A stretch of DNA of 34,641 nucleotides from an uncultured Parabacteroides sp. (GTDB lineage: Bacteria > Bacteroidota > Bacteroidia > Bacteroidales > Tannerellaceae), in contig CALUZR010000039.1 in the NCBI GenBank assembly GCA_944325335.1, forward strand, positions 1 through 34,641. Reading direction: 5' to 3'. The notes under the pieces are model-generated. The model saw only the letters and a list, made by a program, of their open reading frames with translations, was not told the DNA's origin and did no database searches. Of the stretch, positions 17,611 through 24,219 are shown piece by piece; within the stretch, counting starts at the first letter, position 1, and each line of letters begins with the position of its first letter. The position numbers were made by a program, and so were the translations under genes.

Positions 17611-17688
17611 CGTATCGTCGATATTTGTACAAATATCGACGATGTTTGTGTATCTTTAGTCTGAAGATATAAAAATATCGACGATACG
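17611..17688. repeat. 30-bp perfect palindrome plus a third half-site
   Basis: 17614-17643 is a perfect 30-base palindrome centred on GTAC, with left half ATCGTCGATATTTGT. A third copy of the half, AAATATCGACGATACG, lies at 17673-17688 and is exactly the reverse complement of CGTATCGTCGATATTT at 17611-17626 (16 of 16). The cluster sits between two divergent promoters (17504-17535 and 17796-17824). It looks like a regulator-binding region or a small inverted-repeat element; no owner is known. Confidence 0.85.
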
Positions 17689-17795
17689 TGAAGAATTTCC
17701 AGTTGGTTTCGGAAGAATTCACGGCGCAAATCCAAGAATTTCTCCCGGTAAAGAAAAAAATAGGGGGGAAGCTTGATATTTTTCTTCGAAAAAGT

Positions 17796-17824
17796 TTTGC
17801 ATTTCTATTTTTTTCGTACATTTG
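17796..17824 (+). promoter_or_regulatory. tonB promoter
   Basis: TTTG (17796-17799), 17 bases, then TACATTTG (17817-17824), about 49 bases before the tonB ATG. This matches the Bacteroidota -33/-7 form with a slightly short spacer. Confidence 0.65.
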
Positions 17825-17872
17825 CCCTCAGGAAAAGACAATTTTTATCATACAATATAAAAGGTAATATTT

Positions 17873-18568
17873 ATGGAAATTAAGAAATCACCGAAAGCGG
17901 ACCTCGAACGCGGGAAAGGCCTGAGTCTCTTGATGGGATTCGTGGTTGGTCTGGCTGTCCTCTTCGTTAGTTTCGAATGGACTTCTACGGAAGTGACCGT
18001 GGCTACCGAAAAGGATCAAGTGCAGGACGTCATCGCCGAGGAAGAAATTGAGATTACGAGACCGGAAAACACGCCACCGCCTCCACCACCTCCAGCAGCT
18101 CCGGTAGTTGCCGAAGAGTTGAACATCGTGGAAGATGACGTAGAGTTGGAACAACAGGAAATCGTCTCTTCGGAAGATGATGCAACTGTAGCTCAGCAAG
18201 AGACATTTGTGGCAGCTCCGGTAGTAGAGGAAGAGGAAGAAGAGGAAGCGCAGCAAATCTTCACCGTAGTAGAAAAGCAACCGGAATTCCCGGGCGGTAC
18301 GGCCGAATTGATGAAGTTCTTGAGCAAGAACATCAAGTATCCGGTTATTGCACAGGAAAATGGTATCCAGGGACGTGTAGTTTGCTCGTTCGTGGTAAAC
18401 CGAGACGGTTCGATTGTGGACATCCAAGTAATGCGTGGTGTAGACCCGGCCTTGGATAAGGAAGCCGTACGTGTGATCGGTACCATGCCGAAGTGGAAAC
18501 CAGGTGAACAACGTGGTAAACCAGTACGTGTACGTTTCATCCTCCCAGTACAATTCCGTTTGCAATAA
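17873..18568 (+). CDS. tonB: Energy transducer TonB
   Basis: A 231-residue TonB. It has a short cytoplasmic start, an inner-membrane anchor (about 17-36, LSLLMGFVVGLAVLFVSFEW), and a periplasm-spanning acidic/proline-rich linker (PPPPPPPAAP near 66-75, then a run of seven Glu near 122-128). The C-terminal TonB domain (about 138-231) starts EKQPEFPGG and ends PVRVRFILPVQF. It transmits proton-motive force from ExbB/ExbD to outer-membrane receptors such as the one encoded 2.3 kb upstream. It has its own promoter and terminator, separate from the exbB operon about 2.2 kb downstream. Confidence 0.96.
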   Translation: MEIKKSPKADLERGKGLSLLMGFVVGLAVLFVSFEWTSTEVTVATEKDQVQDVIAEEEIEITRPENTPPPPPPPAAPVVAEELNIVEDDVELEQQEIVSSEDDATVAQQETFVAAPVVEEEEEEEAQQIFTVVEKQPEFPGGTAELMKFLSKNIKYPVIAQENGIQGRVVCSFVVNRDGSIVDIQVMRGVDPALDKEAVRVIGTMPKWKPGEQRGKPVRVRFILPVQFRLQ

Positions 18569-18591
18569 GCGAATCGTATGAGATAACAAAA

Positions 18592-18619
18592 GGCTGCGTG
18601 GATAGACCGCAGCCTTTTT
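18592..18619 (+). terminator. tonB terminator
   Basis: GGCTGCG (18592-18598), a 9-base loop, CGCAGCC (18608-18614) and five T's. It is preceded by AAAA, so it would form a strong intrinsic terminator 24 bases after the stop codon. Confidence 0.92.
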
Positions 18620-18650
18620 CGCGTTTTACTCTTGATTTTGACGTAAAAAG

Positions 18651-19625
18651 ATGTATACATTCGAAGAAATCTTACGAAAGATAGAAGAGGCAGTACGAGG
18701 CATCCGGTTTGAACATTCGCCCCATAGCCTTTTCGAACCGATTGAATACACGCTTGCCTTAGGCGGGAAGCGGATTCGTCCGGCGTTGATGCTCATGGCG
18801 TATAATTTATATAAGGAAGATGTCGAACGGGCTTTGCCTACGGCATTGGGGTTGGAAATCTTCCATAACTTTACACTCTTGCACGACGATTTGATGGACG
18901 AAGCGGATATGCGTCGCAACAAACCGACCGTACATAAGGTGTGGAATGCCAATACGGCCATCCTTTCGGGCGATGCGATGCTGATAGCCGCTTACCAATG
19001 GATAGGGCAAACCGAGGCGACACACTTGAAACCCATCTTGGACCTCTTTACGCAAACCGCTATGGAGATTTGCGAAGGGCAACAATATGATATGGAATTC
19101 GAGACGCGTCAGGATGTGTCGGTAGACGAATACCTGGAGATGATCCGCTTGAAGACGGCCGTATTGTTGGCTTGCGCCCTGAAGATGGGAGCGATCTTAG
19201 CCCATGCGCCTGAAGCTGACGCGGAGCATTTGTACCAGTTCGGTATCGAAATCGGGTTAGCTTTCCAATTGCAAGATGATTTGTTGGATGTATATGGCAA
19301 TGCCGCTACGTTCGGAAAGAATATCGGAGGCGATATCTTGTGCGATAAAAAGACATACCTATTAATAAATGCTTTCCGTAAGGCGGACGAACGCCAGCAA
19401 GCCATCTTAGCACAATGGATAGGCGCTGAAGGAGTCGACCCGCAAGAAAAGATTGCCTCGGTGAAGGCGATCTACGATGAGCTGAAGCTCAAAGATCTTT
19501 GCGAGGAAAAGATGCGCGGGTGCTATGAAGCAGGCATGGCGCACCTGGAAGCTTTGACGATACCGGCCGAGCGGTTAAGCGTATTAAAAGGCGTCTGTGC
19601 GAAACTGATGAATCGGGAATCATGA
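18651..19625 (+). CDS. Polyprenyl diphosphate synthase
   Basis: A 324-residue trans-isoprenyl diphosphate synthase that condenses isopentenyl diphosphate onto an allylic diphosphate for quinone side chains or related lipids. The first aspartate-rich motif is DDLMD at 79-83, followed by RRNKPTVH. The second is QDDLLD with Asp209-Asp210-x-x-Asp213. GGKRIRP near 38-44 binds isopentenyl diphosphate. Bulky residues upstream of the first motif (FHNFTLLHDD) fit a medium chain product, but the length cannot be fixed from sequence. The stop codon is followed one base later by the TatD-type gene, so the two form an operon. Confidence 0.93.
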   Translation: MYTFEEILRKIEEAVRGIRFEHSPHSLFEPIEYTLALGGKRIRPALMLMAYNLYKEDVERALPTALGLEIFHNFTLLHDDLMDEADMRRNKPTVHKVWNANTAILSGDAMLIAAYQWIGQTEATHLKPILDLFTQTAMEICEGQQYDMEFETRQDVSVDEYLEMIRLKTAVLLACALKMGAILAHAPEADAEHLYQFGIEIGLAFQLQDDLLDVYGNAATFGKNIGGDILCDKKTYLLINAFRKADERQQAILAQWIGAEGVDPQEKIASVKAIYDELKLKDLCEEKMRGCYEAGMAHLEALTIPAERLSVLKGVCAKLMNRES

Positions 19626-19626
19626 T

Positions 19627-20412
19627 ATGAAGCTAATCGATACACATAACCATATTTATTTGGAAGAGTTCGATGCGGACCAGGCCGAATTGATACGCGA
19701 GGCGCAAGCTTCGGGCATCGAGGCTTTCTTACTTCCCAACGTGGATGTGGAAACAATCGACCGCATGCACGACGTGTGCCGCCGTTATCCGGATTTTGCT
19801 TATCCGATGATGGGATTGCACCCGACGAGCGTCCACGCCGATTATGCCGCCGACTTGCAGACAATCGAATCATGGTTAGGAAAAGAGACCTATTGCGCGA
19901 TTGGCGAAATCGGGATCGACCTGTTTTGGGATAAAACCTACAAGAAGCAACAAGTCGAAGTATTCGAAGAGCAATTGCGCTGGAGTCTGGATTTGCACCT
20001 TCCAGTGGCAATCCATACGCGGGATGCTTTTCCGGAAGTATTGGATAGTATATATAAGGTAGGAGCCGACAAATTGGAAGGCGTCTTCCATAGTTTTACG
20101 GGGACGGCCGAAGATTTGGAAGCGGTCAAACGGTTACCTGGATTCAAGATTGGCATTAATGGCGTAGTTACCTTTAAGAACTCCAAGTTGGGGGAAATTC
20201 TCCAAGCGACGTCCATGCAGCAAATCGTGTTGGAAACGGATGCGCCTTACTTGGCGCCGGTGCCTTATCGGGGAAAAAGGAACGAACCAGTCTATATTTG
20301 GAAAACGGCGGAAAAATTGGCTCAAATTTACCAAATCCCGTTGGAATATGTTGTATCAGAAGCAAGAAAAAACGCGCTTCTATTGTTTAAAAGCGTAAAT
20401 AAAAGATTATAG
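19627..20412 (+). CDS. TatD-family metal-dependent hydrolase (DNase-like)
   Basis: A 261-residue amidohydrolase-fold protein. Metal ligands are His7 and His9 (DTHNH), Glu94 (AIGEIGID), a histidine in AIHTRDA, one in FHSFTG, and the terminal aspartate in LETDAPYL. TatD enzymes are 3'-5' exonucleases acting in DNA/RNA quality control, and family paralogues have unassigned substrates. It starts one base after the polyprenyl synthase stop. An AT-rich 7-bp hairpin (20406-20421) followed by TTT overlaps its stop codon and may be a weak terminator. Confidence 0.93.
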   Translation: MKLIDTHNHIYLEEFDADQAELIREAQASGIEAFLLPNVDVETIDRMHDVCRRYPDFAYPMMGLHPTSVHADYAADLQTIESWLGKETYCAIGEIGIDLFWDKTYKKQQVEVFEEQLRWSLDLHLPVAIHTRDAFPEVLDSIYKVGADKLEGVFHSFTGTAEDLEAVKRLPGFKIGINGVVTFKNSKLGEILQATSMQQIVLETDAPYLAPVPYRGKRNEPVYIWKTAEKLAQIYQIPLEYVVSEARKNALLLFKSVNKRL

Positions 20413-20500
20413 TTCTATAATTTTAAGTTGAACGAAAAATTCTGCCTCAGATATGATGGATATATCAATCAAAAAGTATAGATTTGTGCACTGAAAACGC

Positions 20501-20528
20501 TTGCAAGTGAAAAAAAATTCGTATTTTG
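20501..20528 (+). promoter_or_regulatory. tRNA-Ser promoter
   Basis: TTG (20501-20503), 18 bases, then TATTTTG followed by CACCC (20522-20533), a one-base-short version of the TAnnTTTG(CACC) stable-RNA promoter. A second exact -7 match, TAGATTTG, lies further upstream at 20479-20486 and could also be used. Confidence 0.5.
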
Positions 20529-20554
20529 CACCCGTTTTCGAGAAGGTAGTATTT

Positions 20555-20642
20555 GGAGAGATGCTCGAGAGGCTGAAGAGGCACGCCTGGAAAGCGTGTA
20601 TACGCCTAAAGCGTATCGCGGGTTCGAATCCCGCTCTCTCCG
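20555..20642 (+). tRNA. tRNA-Ser (GGA anticodon)
   Basis: Acceptor arms GGAGAGA/TCTCTCC (20555-20561 and 20635-20641) plus discriminator G. The anticodon GGA lies in CTGGAAA. A long variable arm typical of serine tRNAs (TACGCC...GCGTA) is present, with T-arm GCGGG-TTCGAAT-CCCGC. CCA is not encoded (CAA follows). Reverse-strand frames across it yield only artefactual peptides. Confidence 0.97.
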
Positions 20643-20759
20643 CAAACCGTAACATAAATAGGAGCGAAAGTAACTAGGAATGGATACGGAGGTAGTTATA
20701 AATAGGAATAAAATAATAAACAAATAAGAGTATTATTAATCTTAAAAATTAAACACACA

Positions 20760-21497
20760 ATGAAAAAGTATTTTGCAAAGACATTCTTGGGCTTGTGTGC
20801 CCTTGGAACTTCTACGGTAGCATTTGCGCAGGAAGCGGCAGCTCCGGCTGTAGAAACTGGTTTGTATCAAGCGTTGAAAGTGAAGTTCATCGAAGGTGGT
20901 GCTGACTTCATGAGCTCAATCGCAATCGTATTGATTTTCGGTTTGGCATTCTGCTTGGAAAGAATCATTTATCTGAACTTAGCTGAAATCAACACGCAGA
21001 AATTCCTGAAAGGTTTGGAAGACGCGTTGGACAAAGGCGACGTAGAAAGTGCTAAGACATTGGCTCGTGACACACGCGGACCTATTGCTTCTATCGCTTA
21101 TCAAGGTTTGATGAGATTGGATCAAGGTATCGACGTGGTTGAAAAATCAATCGTATCTTATGGTGGTGTTCAAGGCGGTTTGTTAGAGAAGAACCTTTCT
21201 TGGGTAACATTGTTTATCGCGATGGCTCCGTCATTAGGATTCTTGGGAACTGTGGTAGGTATGGTCATGGCGTTCGATAAAATCGAACAAGTTGGTGATA
21301 TCAGCCCGACGGTCGTTGCAGGTGGTATGAAAGTGGCCTTGATTACGACTATCGGTGGTTTGATCGTAGCCTTGATTCTGCAGGTATTCTACAACTATTT
21401 GTTGACAAAGGTTGAGGCCTTGTTGAACCAGATGGAAGATGCATCTGTAACATTGGTTGACTTGGTTTACAAATATAACCTCAAATTCAAAAAGTAA
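20760..21497 (+). CDS. exbB: ExbB/TolQ-family proton channel subunit
   Basis: A 245-residue MotA/TolQ/ExbB protein. It has a cleavable signal peptide (to about AFAQEA, residue 24). A first span lies near 52-68 (SSIAIVLIFGLAFCLER), then a cytoplasmic loop, then two more spans: LFIAMAPSLGFLGTVVGMVMAF and ALITTIGGLIVALILQVF. The GLLGTVxGM-like signature is SLGFLGTVVGMV. It forms the pentameric channel around ExbD and powers TonB. First gene of a four-gene operon; codon use is AT-richer than the neighbouring M3 peptidase gene, as expected for a highly expressed gene. Confidence 0.95.
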   Translation: MKKYFAKTFLGLCALGTSTVAFAQEAAAPAVETGLYQALKVKFIEGGADFMSSIAIVLIFGLAFCLERIIYLNLAEINTQKFLKGLEDALDKGDVESAKTLARDTRGPIASIAYQGLMRLDQGIDVVEKSIVSYGGVQGGLLEKNLSWVTLFIAMAPSLGFLGTVVGMVMAFDKIEQVGDISPTVVAGGMKVALITTIGGLIVALILQVFYNYLLTKVEALLNQMEDASVTLVDLVYKYNLKFKK

Positions 21498-21503
21498 AAA
21501 ACT

Positions 21504-21977
21504 ATGGCTGTAACTAAGATAAGAAAACTATCAAGCTGGACAGTGCTGATAATCTCATTGATTACAGTAGTTGTTGTCGGCATATTTTTCGGAGGCGGGG
21601 TCGTCGATCCGGCAGCTGAAGTAAAAGATTATGTGTATACAGAACTTCTGTTGAACTGGACTTATTTAGTATTTTTCCTTACTATCATTGCCTTGGTAGT
21701 ATTGGGTGTTTGGCAGTATGCTTCTGTGTTGAAGACAAACCCGAAGTCGGCAGTCATGTCGCTCGTTGTGTTGGTTCTGTTCGCACTGTTGCTTATCGTT
21801 ACCTATTCAATTGGTGATGGTACGCCGTTGACTACATTGAATGCGGATTCACAGACTTATAACACTTCCTTCTGGTTGAAGTGTACAGATATGTGGATTC
21901 AATCAACAATTGTATTGTTCCTTTTGATTATTGCTGCCATTGCTTGGGGTACAATAAAGAGAATAATGAGTAAGTAA
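21504..21977 (+). CDS. Four-span membrane protein of the exb operon, unknown function
   Basis: A 157-residue protein with four predicted spans: WTVLIISLITVVVVGIFFGG (about 12-30), LLNWTYLVFFLTIIALVVLG (about 48-67), AVMSLVVLVLFALLLIVTY (about 82-100) and STIVLFLLIIAAIAWGTI (about 134-151). No enzymatic motif is visible. It lies 6 bases after exbB and 25 before exbD, so it is co-transcribed with the motor genes. It may be an accessory or assembly subunit of the Bacteroidota ExbB-ExbD complex; that is inferred only from position. Confidence 0.85.
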   Translation: MAVTKIRKLSSWTVLIISLITVVVVGIFFGGGVVDPAAEVKDYVYTELLLNWTYLVFFLTIIALVVLGVWQYASVLKTNPKSAVMSLVVLVLFALLLIVTYSIGDGTPLTTLNADSQTYNTSFWLKCTDMWIQSTIVLFLLIIAAIAWGTIKRIMSK

Positions 21978-22002
21978 AGAATATTAAGACAGAAAAGTAA
22001 GT

Positions 22003-22590
22003 ATGGGTAAAAGAAAAACACCGGGTGTTAATGCTTCTTCGTCTGCCGATATTGCTTTCATGTTGCTTCTATTCTTTCTTATGACTTCATCTATGGATAC
22101 GGACCAAGGTTTACCAAGACGTTTGCCGCAACCCGTTCCTAAAGATCAGAAGACAGATACAGAGGTTGATATCAAGAAACGTAACCTGCTGGTGGTTTTG
22201 GTTAGTAGTACGAACCAAATCATGTGCGGTGGTGAGTTGACGGATATTAAGCAACTGAAGGATAAGGTAAAGGAGTTCATTGACAATCCTTATAACGATG
22301 CACATCTGCCTGAAAAGACAGAAGTCGACGTTCCGTATTTCGGAAAGACGATGGTGACGAAGAACCATGTGATTTCGTTGCAGAACGACCGTGGTACTTC
22401 TTATCAGGCATACATTGATGTTCAGAATGAGCTGGCAAGAGCTTATACTGAATTGCGTGATGATATTTCAAAGAAGAAATTCGGCAAGGCTTTTGTAGAT
22501 TTAGATGAGGACCAGCAGAAAGCTGTTCAACAGATTTATCCGCAAAAGATCTCGGAAGCTGAACCTAAAAATTACGGAGGTGAGAACTAA
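22003..22590 (+). CDS. exbD: ExbD/TolR-family protein (first copy)
   Basis: A 195-residue biopolymer-transport protein. The single N-terminal span (about 15-30, ADIAFMLLLFFLMTSSM) carries the conserved proton-carrying Asp16. A periplasmic domain follows. It is longer than classical ExbD (about 140) because of an insertion around residues 100-130 (VDVPYFGKTMVTKNHVISLQ) and a charged tail. It precedes the second exbD by 2 bases, so the pair is expected to form a hetero-dimer in the ExbB pore. Confidence 0.93.
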   Translation: MGKRKTPGVNASSSADIAFMLLLFFLMTSSMDTDQGLPRRLPQPVPKDQKTDTEVDIKKRNLLVVLVSSTNQIMCGGELTDIKQLKDKVKEFIDNPYNDAHLPEKTEVDVPYFGKTMVTKNHVISLQNDRGTSYQAYIDVQNELARAYTELRDDISKKKFGKAFVDLDEDQQKAVQQIYPQKISEAEPKNYGGEN

Positions 22591-22592
22591 GT

Positions 22593-23060
22593 ATGGGAAA
22601 ATTTAGTAAAGCGGGCGGACGCGAAATGCCCGAATTGAATACGTCATCATTACCAGACTTGGTGTTTGCGTTCTTGTTCTTCATCATGATGGTAACAAGT
22701 ATGCGTGAAGTAACTTTGAAGGTGCAGTTCCGCGCTCCGCAGGCTACCGAACTTCAGAAATTGGAAAAGAAGTCGTTGGTGACTTTCATCTACGTAGGTA
22801 AGCCGATGCCGGAGTTGCAGAAGCAGTTTGGTTCGGAATCTCGTGTGCAGCTGAACGACCAGTTCGCTGAAATCTCGGAAATCCAGAACTACATCGCTCA
22901 GGAAAAGTCGAGTATGAAGGAAGAGGACCAGCCGTTCATGACGGTATCTATCAAGGCCGACAAGGATACGAAGATGGGTATCATCACGGATATCAAGCAG
23001 GCTCTTCGTGAAGCATACGCTCTGAAGATTAGTTATTCTGCTACGAAACGTATAGACTAA
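22593..23060 (+). CDS. exbD: ExbD/TolR-family protein (second copy)
   Basis: A 155-residue protein. The N-terminal span has the proton-carrying Asp22 in SLPDLVFAFLFFIMMVTSM, and the compact periplasmic domain ends TDIKQALREAYALKISYSA. It differs enough from the preceding copy in the periplasmic part to suggest a non-redundant partner. It is the last gene of the operon and is followed by a strong terminator. Confidence 0.94.
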   Translation: MGKFSKAGGREMPELNTSSLPDLVFAFLFFIMMVTSMREVTLKVQFRAPQATELQKLEKKSLVTFIYVGKPMPELQKQFGSESRVQLNDQFAEISEIQNYIAQEKSSMKEEDQPFMTVSIKADKDTKMGIITDIKQALREAYALKISYSATKRID

Positions 23061-23097
23061 TCTTACGGATTGAGTAAATAAACTTTTCTATAGAAAG

Positions 23098-23130
23098 TCC
23101 CTCGGTACGAAAGTATCGGGGGATTTTTTT
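23098..23130 (+). terminator. exb operon terminator
   Basis: An 11-base stem TCCCTCGGTAC/GTATCGGGGGA (two G-U pairs) closes a GAAA tetraloop and is followed by seven T's. Confidence 0.95.
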
Positions 23131-23184
23131 CGGAGATCGTAAAAATAATTGGGGTGATTCTATATAAATCTTTCGGATTATGCT

Positions 23185-23192
23185 TATATTTG
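23185..23192 (+). promoter_or_regulatory. -7 promoter element of the lrp-type operon
   Basis: TATATTTG matches TAnnTTTG, 39 bases before the regulator ATG. No clear -33 element is seen. Confidence 0.5.
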
Positions 23193-23231
23193 TGTCAAAT
23201 TGAAAGTAGAAAATAAATAAGAAATAGATTT

Positions 23232-23708
23232 ATGGCACATCACCAGTTAGATGAGTTAGACGAAAAGATATTGAAATTGATTATCGGTAATGCCCGAATG
23301 CCGTTCTTGGAGGTGGCTCGAGAGTGTAATGTATCGGGGGCAGCTATCCACCAGCGCATTCAAAAGTTGACGAATCTCGGAGTGATTAAAGGATCGGAAT
23401 TCATTGTCGACAATACGAAAGTGGGCTATGAGACTTGTGCCTATATTGGGCTTTATCTGAAATCCCCAGGCCAATTCCCGACCGTTACCGAAGCGTTGAA
23501 GCAAATTCCTGAAGTAGTGGAATGCCATTATACGACGGGGCAATATGATTTGTTCATTAAAATCTATGCGAAGAACAACCAGCACCTGCTGAGTATTATC
23601 CACAATAAATTGCAACCGTTGGGCTTGGCCCGCACGGAATCCCTCATCTCTTTTAAGGAGGCATTCAAGCGTCAGTTACCTATTGATTTGAGTGAAGACG
23701 ATGAATAA
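23232..23708 (+). CDS. Lrp/AsnC-family transcriptional regulator
   Basis: A 158-residue feast/famine regulator. The N-terminal winged helix-turn-helix lies at about 6-60 (LDELDEKILKLIIGNARM, then VSGAAIHQRIQKLTNLGVI). The RAM ligand-binding domain is at about 70-145 (YIGLYLKSPGQF, CHYTTGQYDLFIKIYA), with an acidic tail. Such proteins form octamers that bind amino acids or small metabolites. The effector is not predictable. Its 3' end overlaps the acetyltransferase start by 8 bases, so the two are translationally coupled. Confidence 0.95.
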   Translation: MAHHQLDELDEKILKLIIGNARMPFLEVARECNVSGAAIHQRIQKLTNLGVIKGSEFIVDNTKVGYETCAYIGLYLKSPGQFPTVTEALKQIPEVVECHYTTGQYDLFIKIYAKNNQHLLSIIHNKLQPLGLARTESLISFKEAFKRQLPIDLSEDDE

Positions 23709-24195
23709 CTTCTCTTTCCGTTTGGCGACGGGGGCCGATTTGGATATCTTGCTTGCCATCTTCGAGCAGGCACGTCGGTTTATGGCTTCGGTGGGGAATC
23801 CGAACCAGTGGATCCAAGGCTATCCGGACCGGCAGTTGATGGAGGCGGAAATCGCGACGTCGCATTGTTATGTGTGTTTGTATGACGGGCGTATCGTCGG
23901 AACGTTTTGTTTCGTCCCGGGGCCGGATCCGAATTATCGCGTCATCGAGGCGGGGCAATGGTTGTCCGATGCGCCTTACGCGGTGTTGCATCGTTTGGCT
24001 TCGGATGGTTCGGTGCAGGGCGTGGCCGATGCCTGTTTGGATTGGTGTTTCCAGCGTACGTCGAACTTGCGGGTCGATACGCACCGGGACAATAAGGTGC
24101 TTCAGCATATCCTGGCGAAACATGGTTTCTCCTATTGTGGCATCATTTATGTGGCGAATGGCACGCCGCGTTTGGCCTATCAAAAAGTAAAATGA
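23701..24195 (+). CDS. GNAT-family N-acetyltransferase
   Basis: A 164-residue acetyl-CoA-dependent transferase. It starts FRLATGADLDILLAIFEQAR and ends with the GNAT motif segment LRVDTHRDNKVLQHILAKHGF, where the histidine/asparagine strand and the following helix bind acetyl-CoA, then the final strands CGIIYVANG. I chose the ATG at 23701 over a GTG 9 bases earlier; both lie inside the regulator's 3' end. The acceptor is unknown. Confidence 0.88.
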   Translation: MNNFSFRLATGADLDILLAIFEQARRFMASVGNPNQWIQGYPDRQLMEAEIATSHCYVCLYDGRIVGTFCFVPGPDPNYRVIEAGQWLSDAPYAVLHRLASDGSVQGVADACLDWCFQRTSNLRVDTHRDNKVLQHILAKHGFSYCGIIYVANGTPRLAYQKVK

Positions 24196-24219
24196 GCATA
24201 AATCAAACGAAATATAGAC

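Noticed and set aside
17611..17688. Invertible promoter switch
   Set aside because: The 16-bp inverted repeats enclose only 46 bases without an exact TAnnTTTG promoter, and no invertase gene is present in the window.
20469..20723. Minus-strand frame over the tRNA-Ser gene
   Set aside because: It encodes the familiar artefactual peptide produced by reading a tRNA backwards (RERDSNPRYAL).
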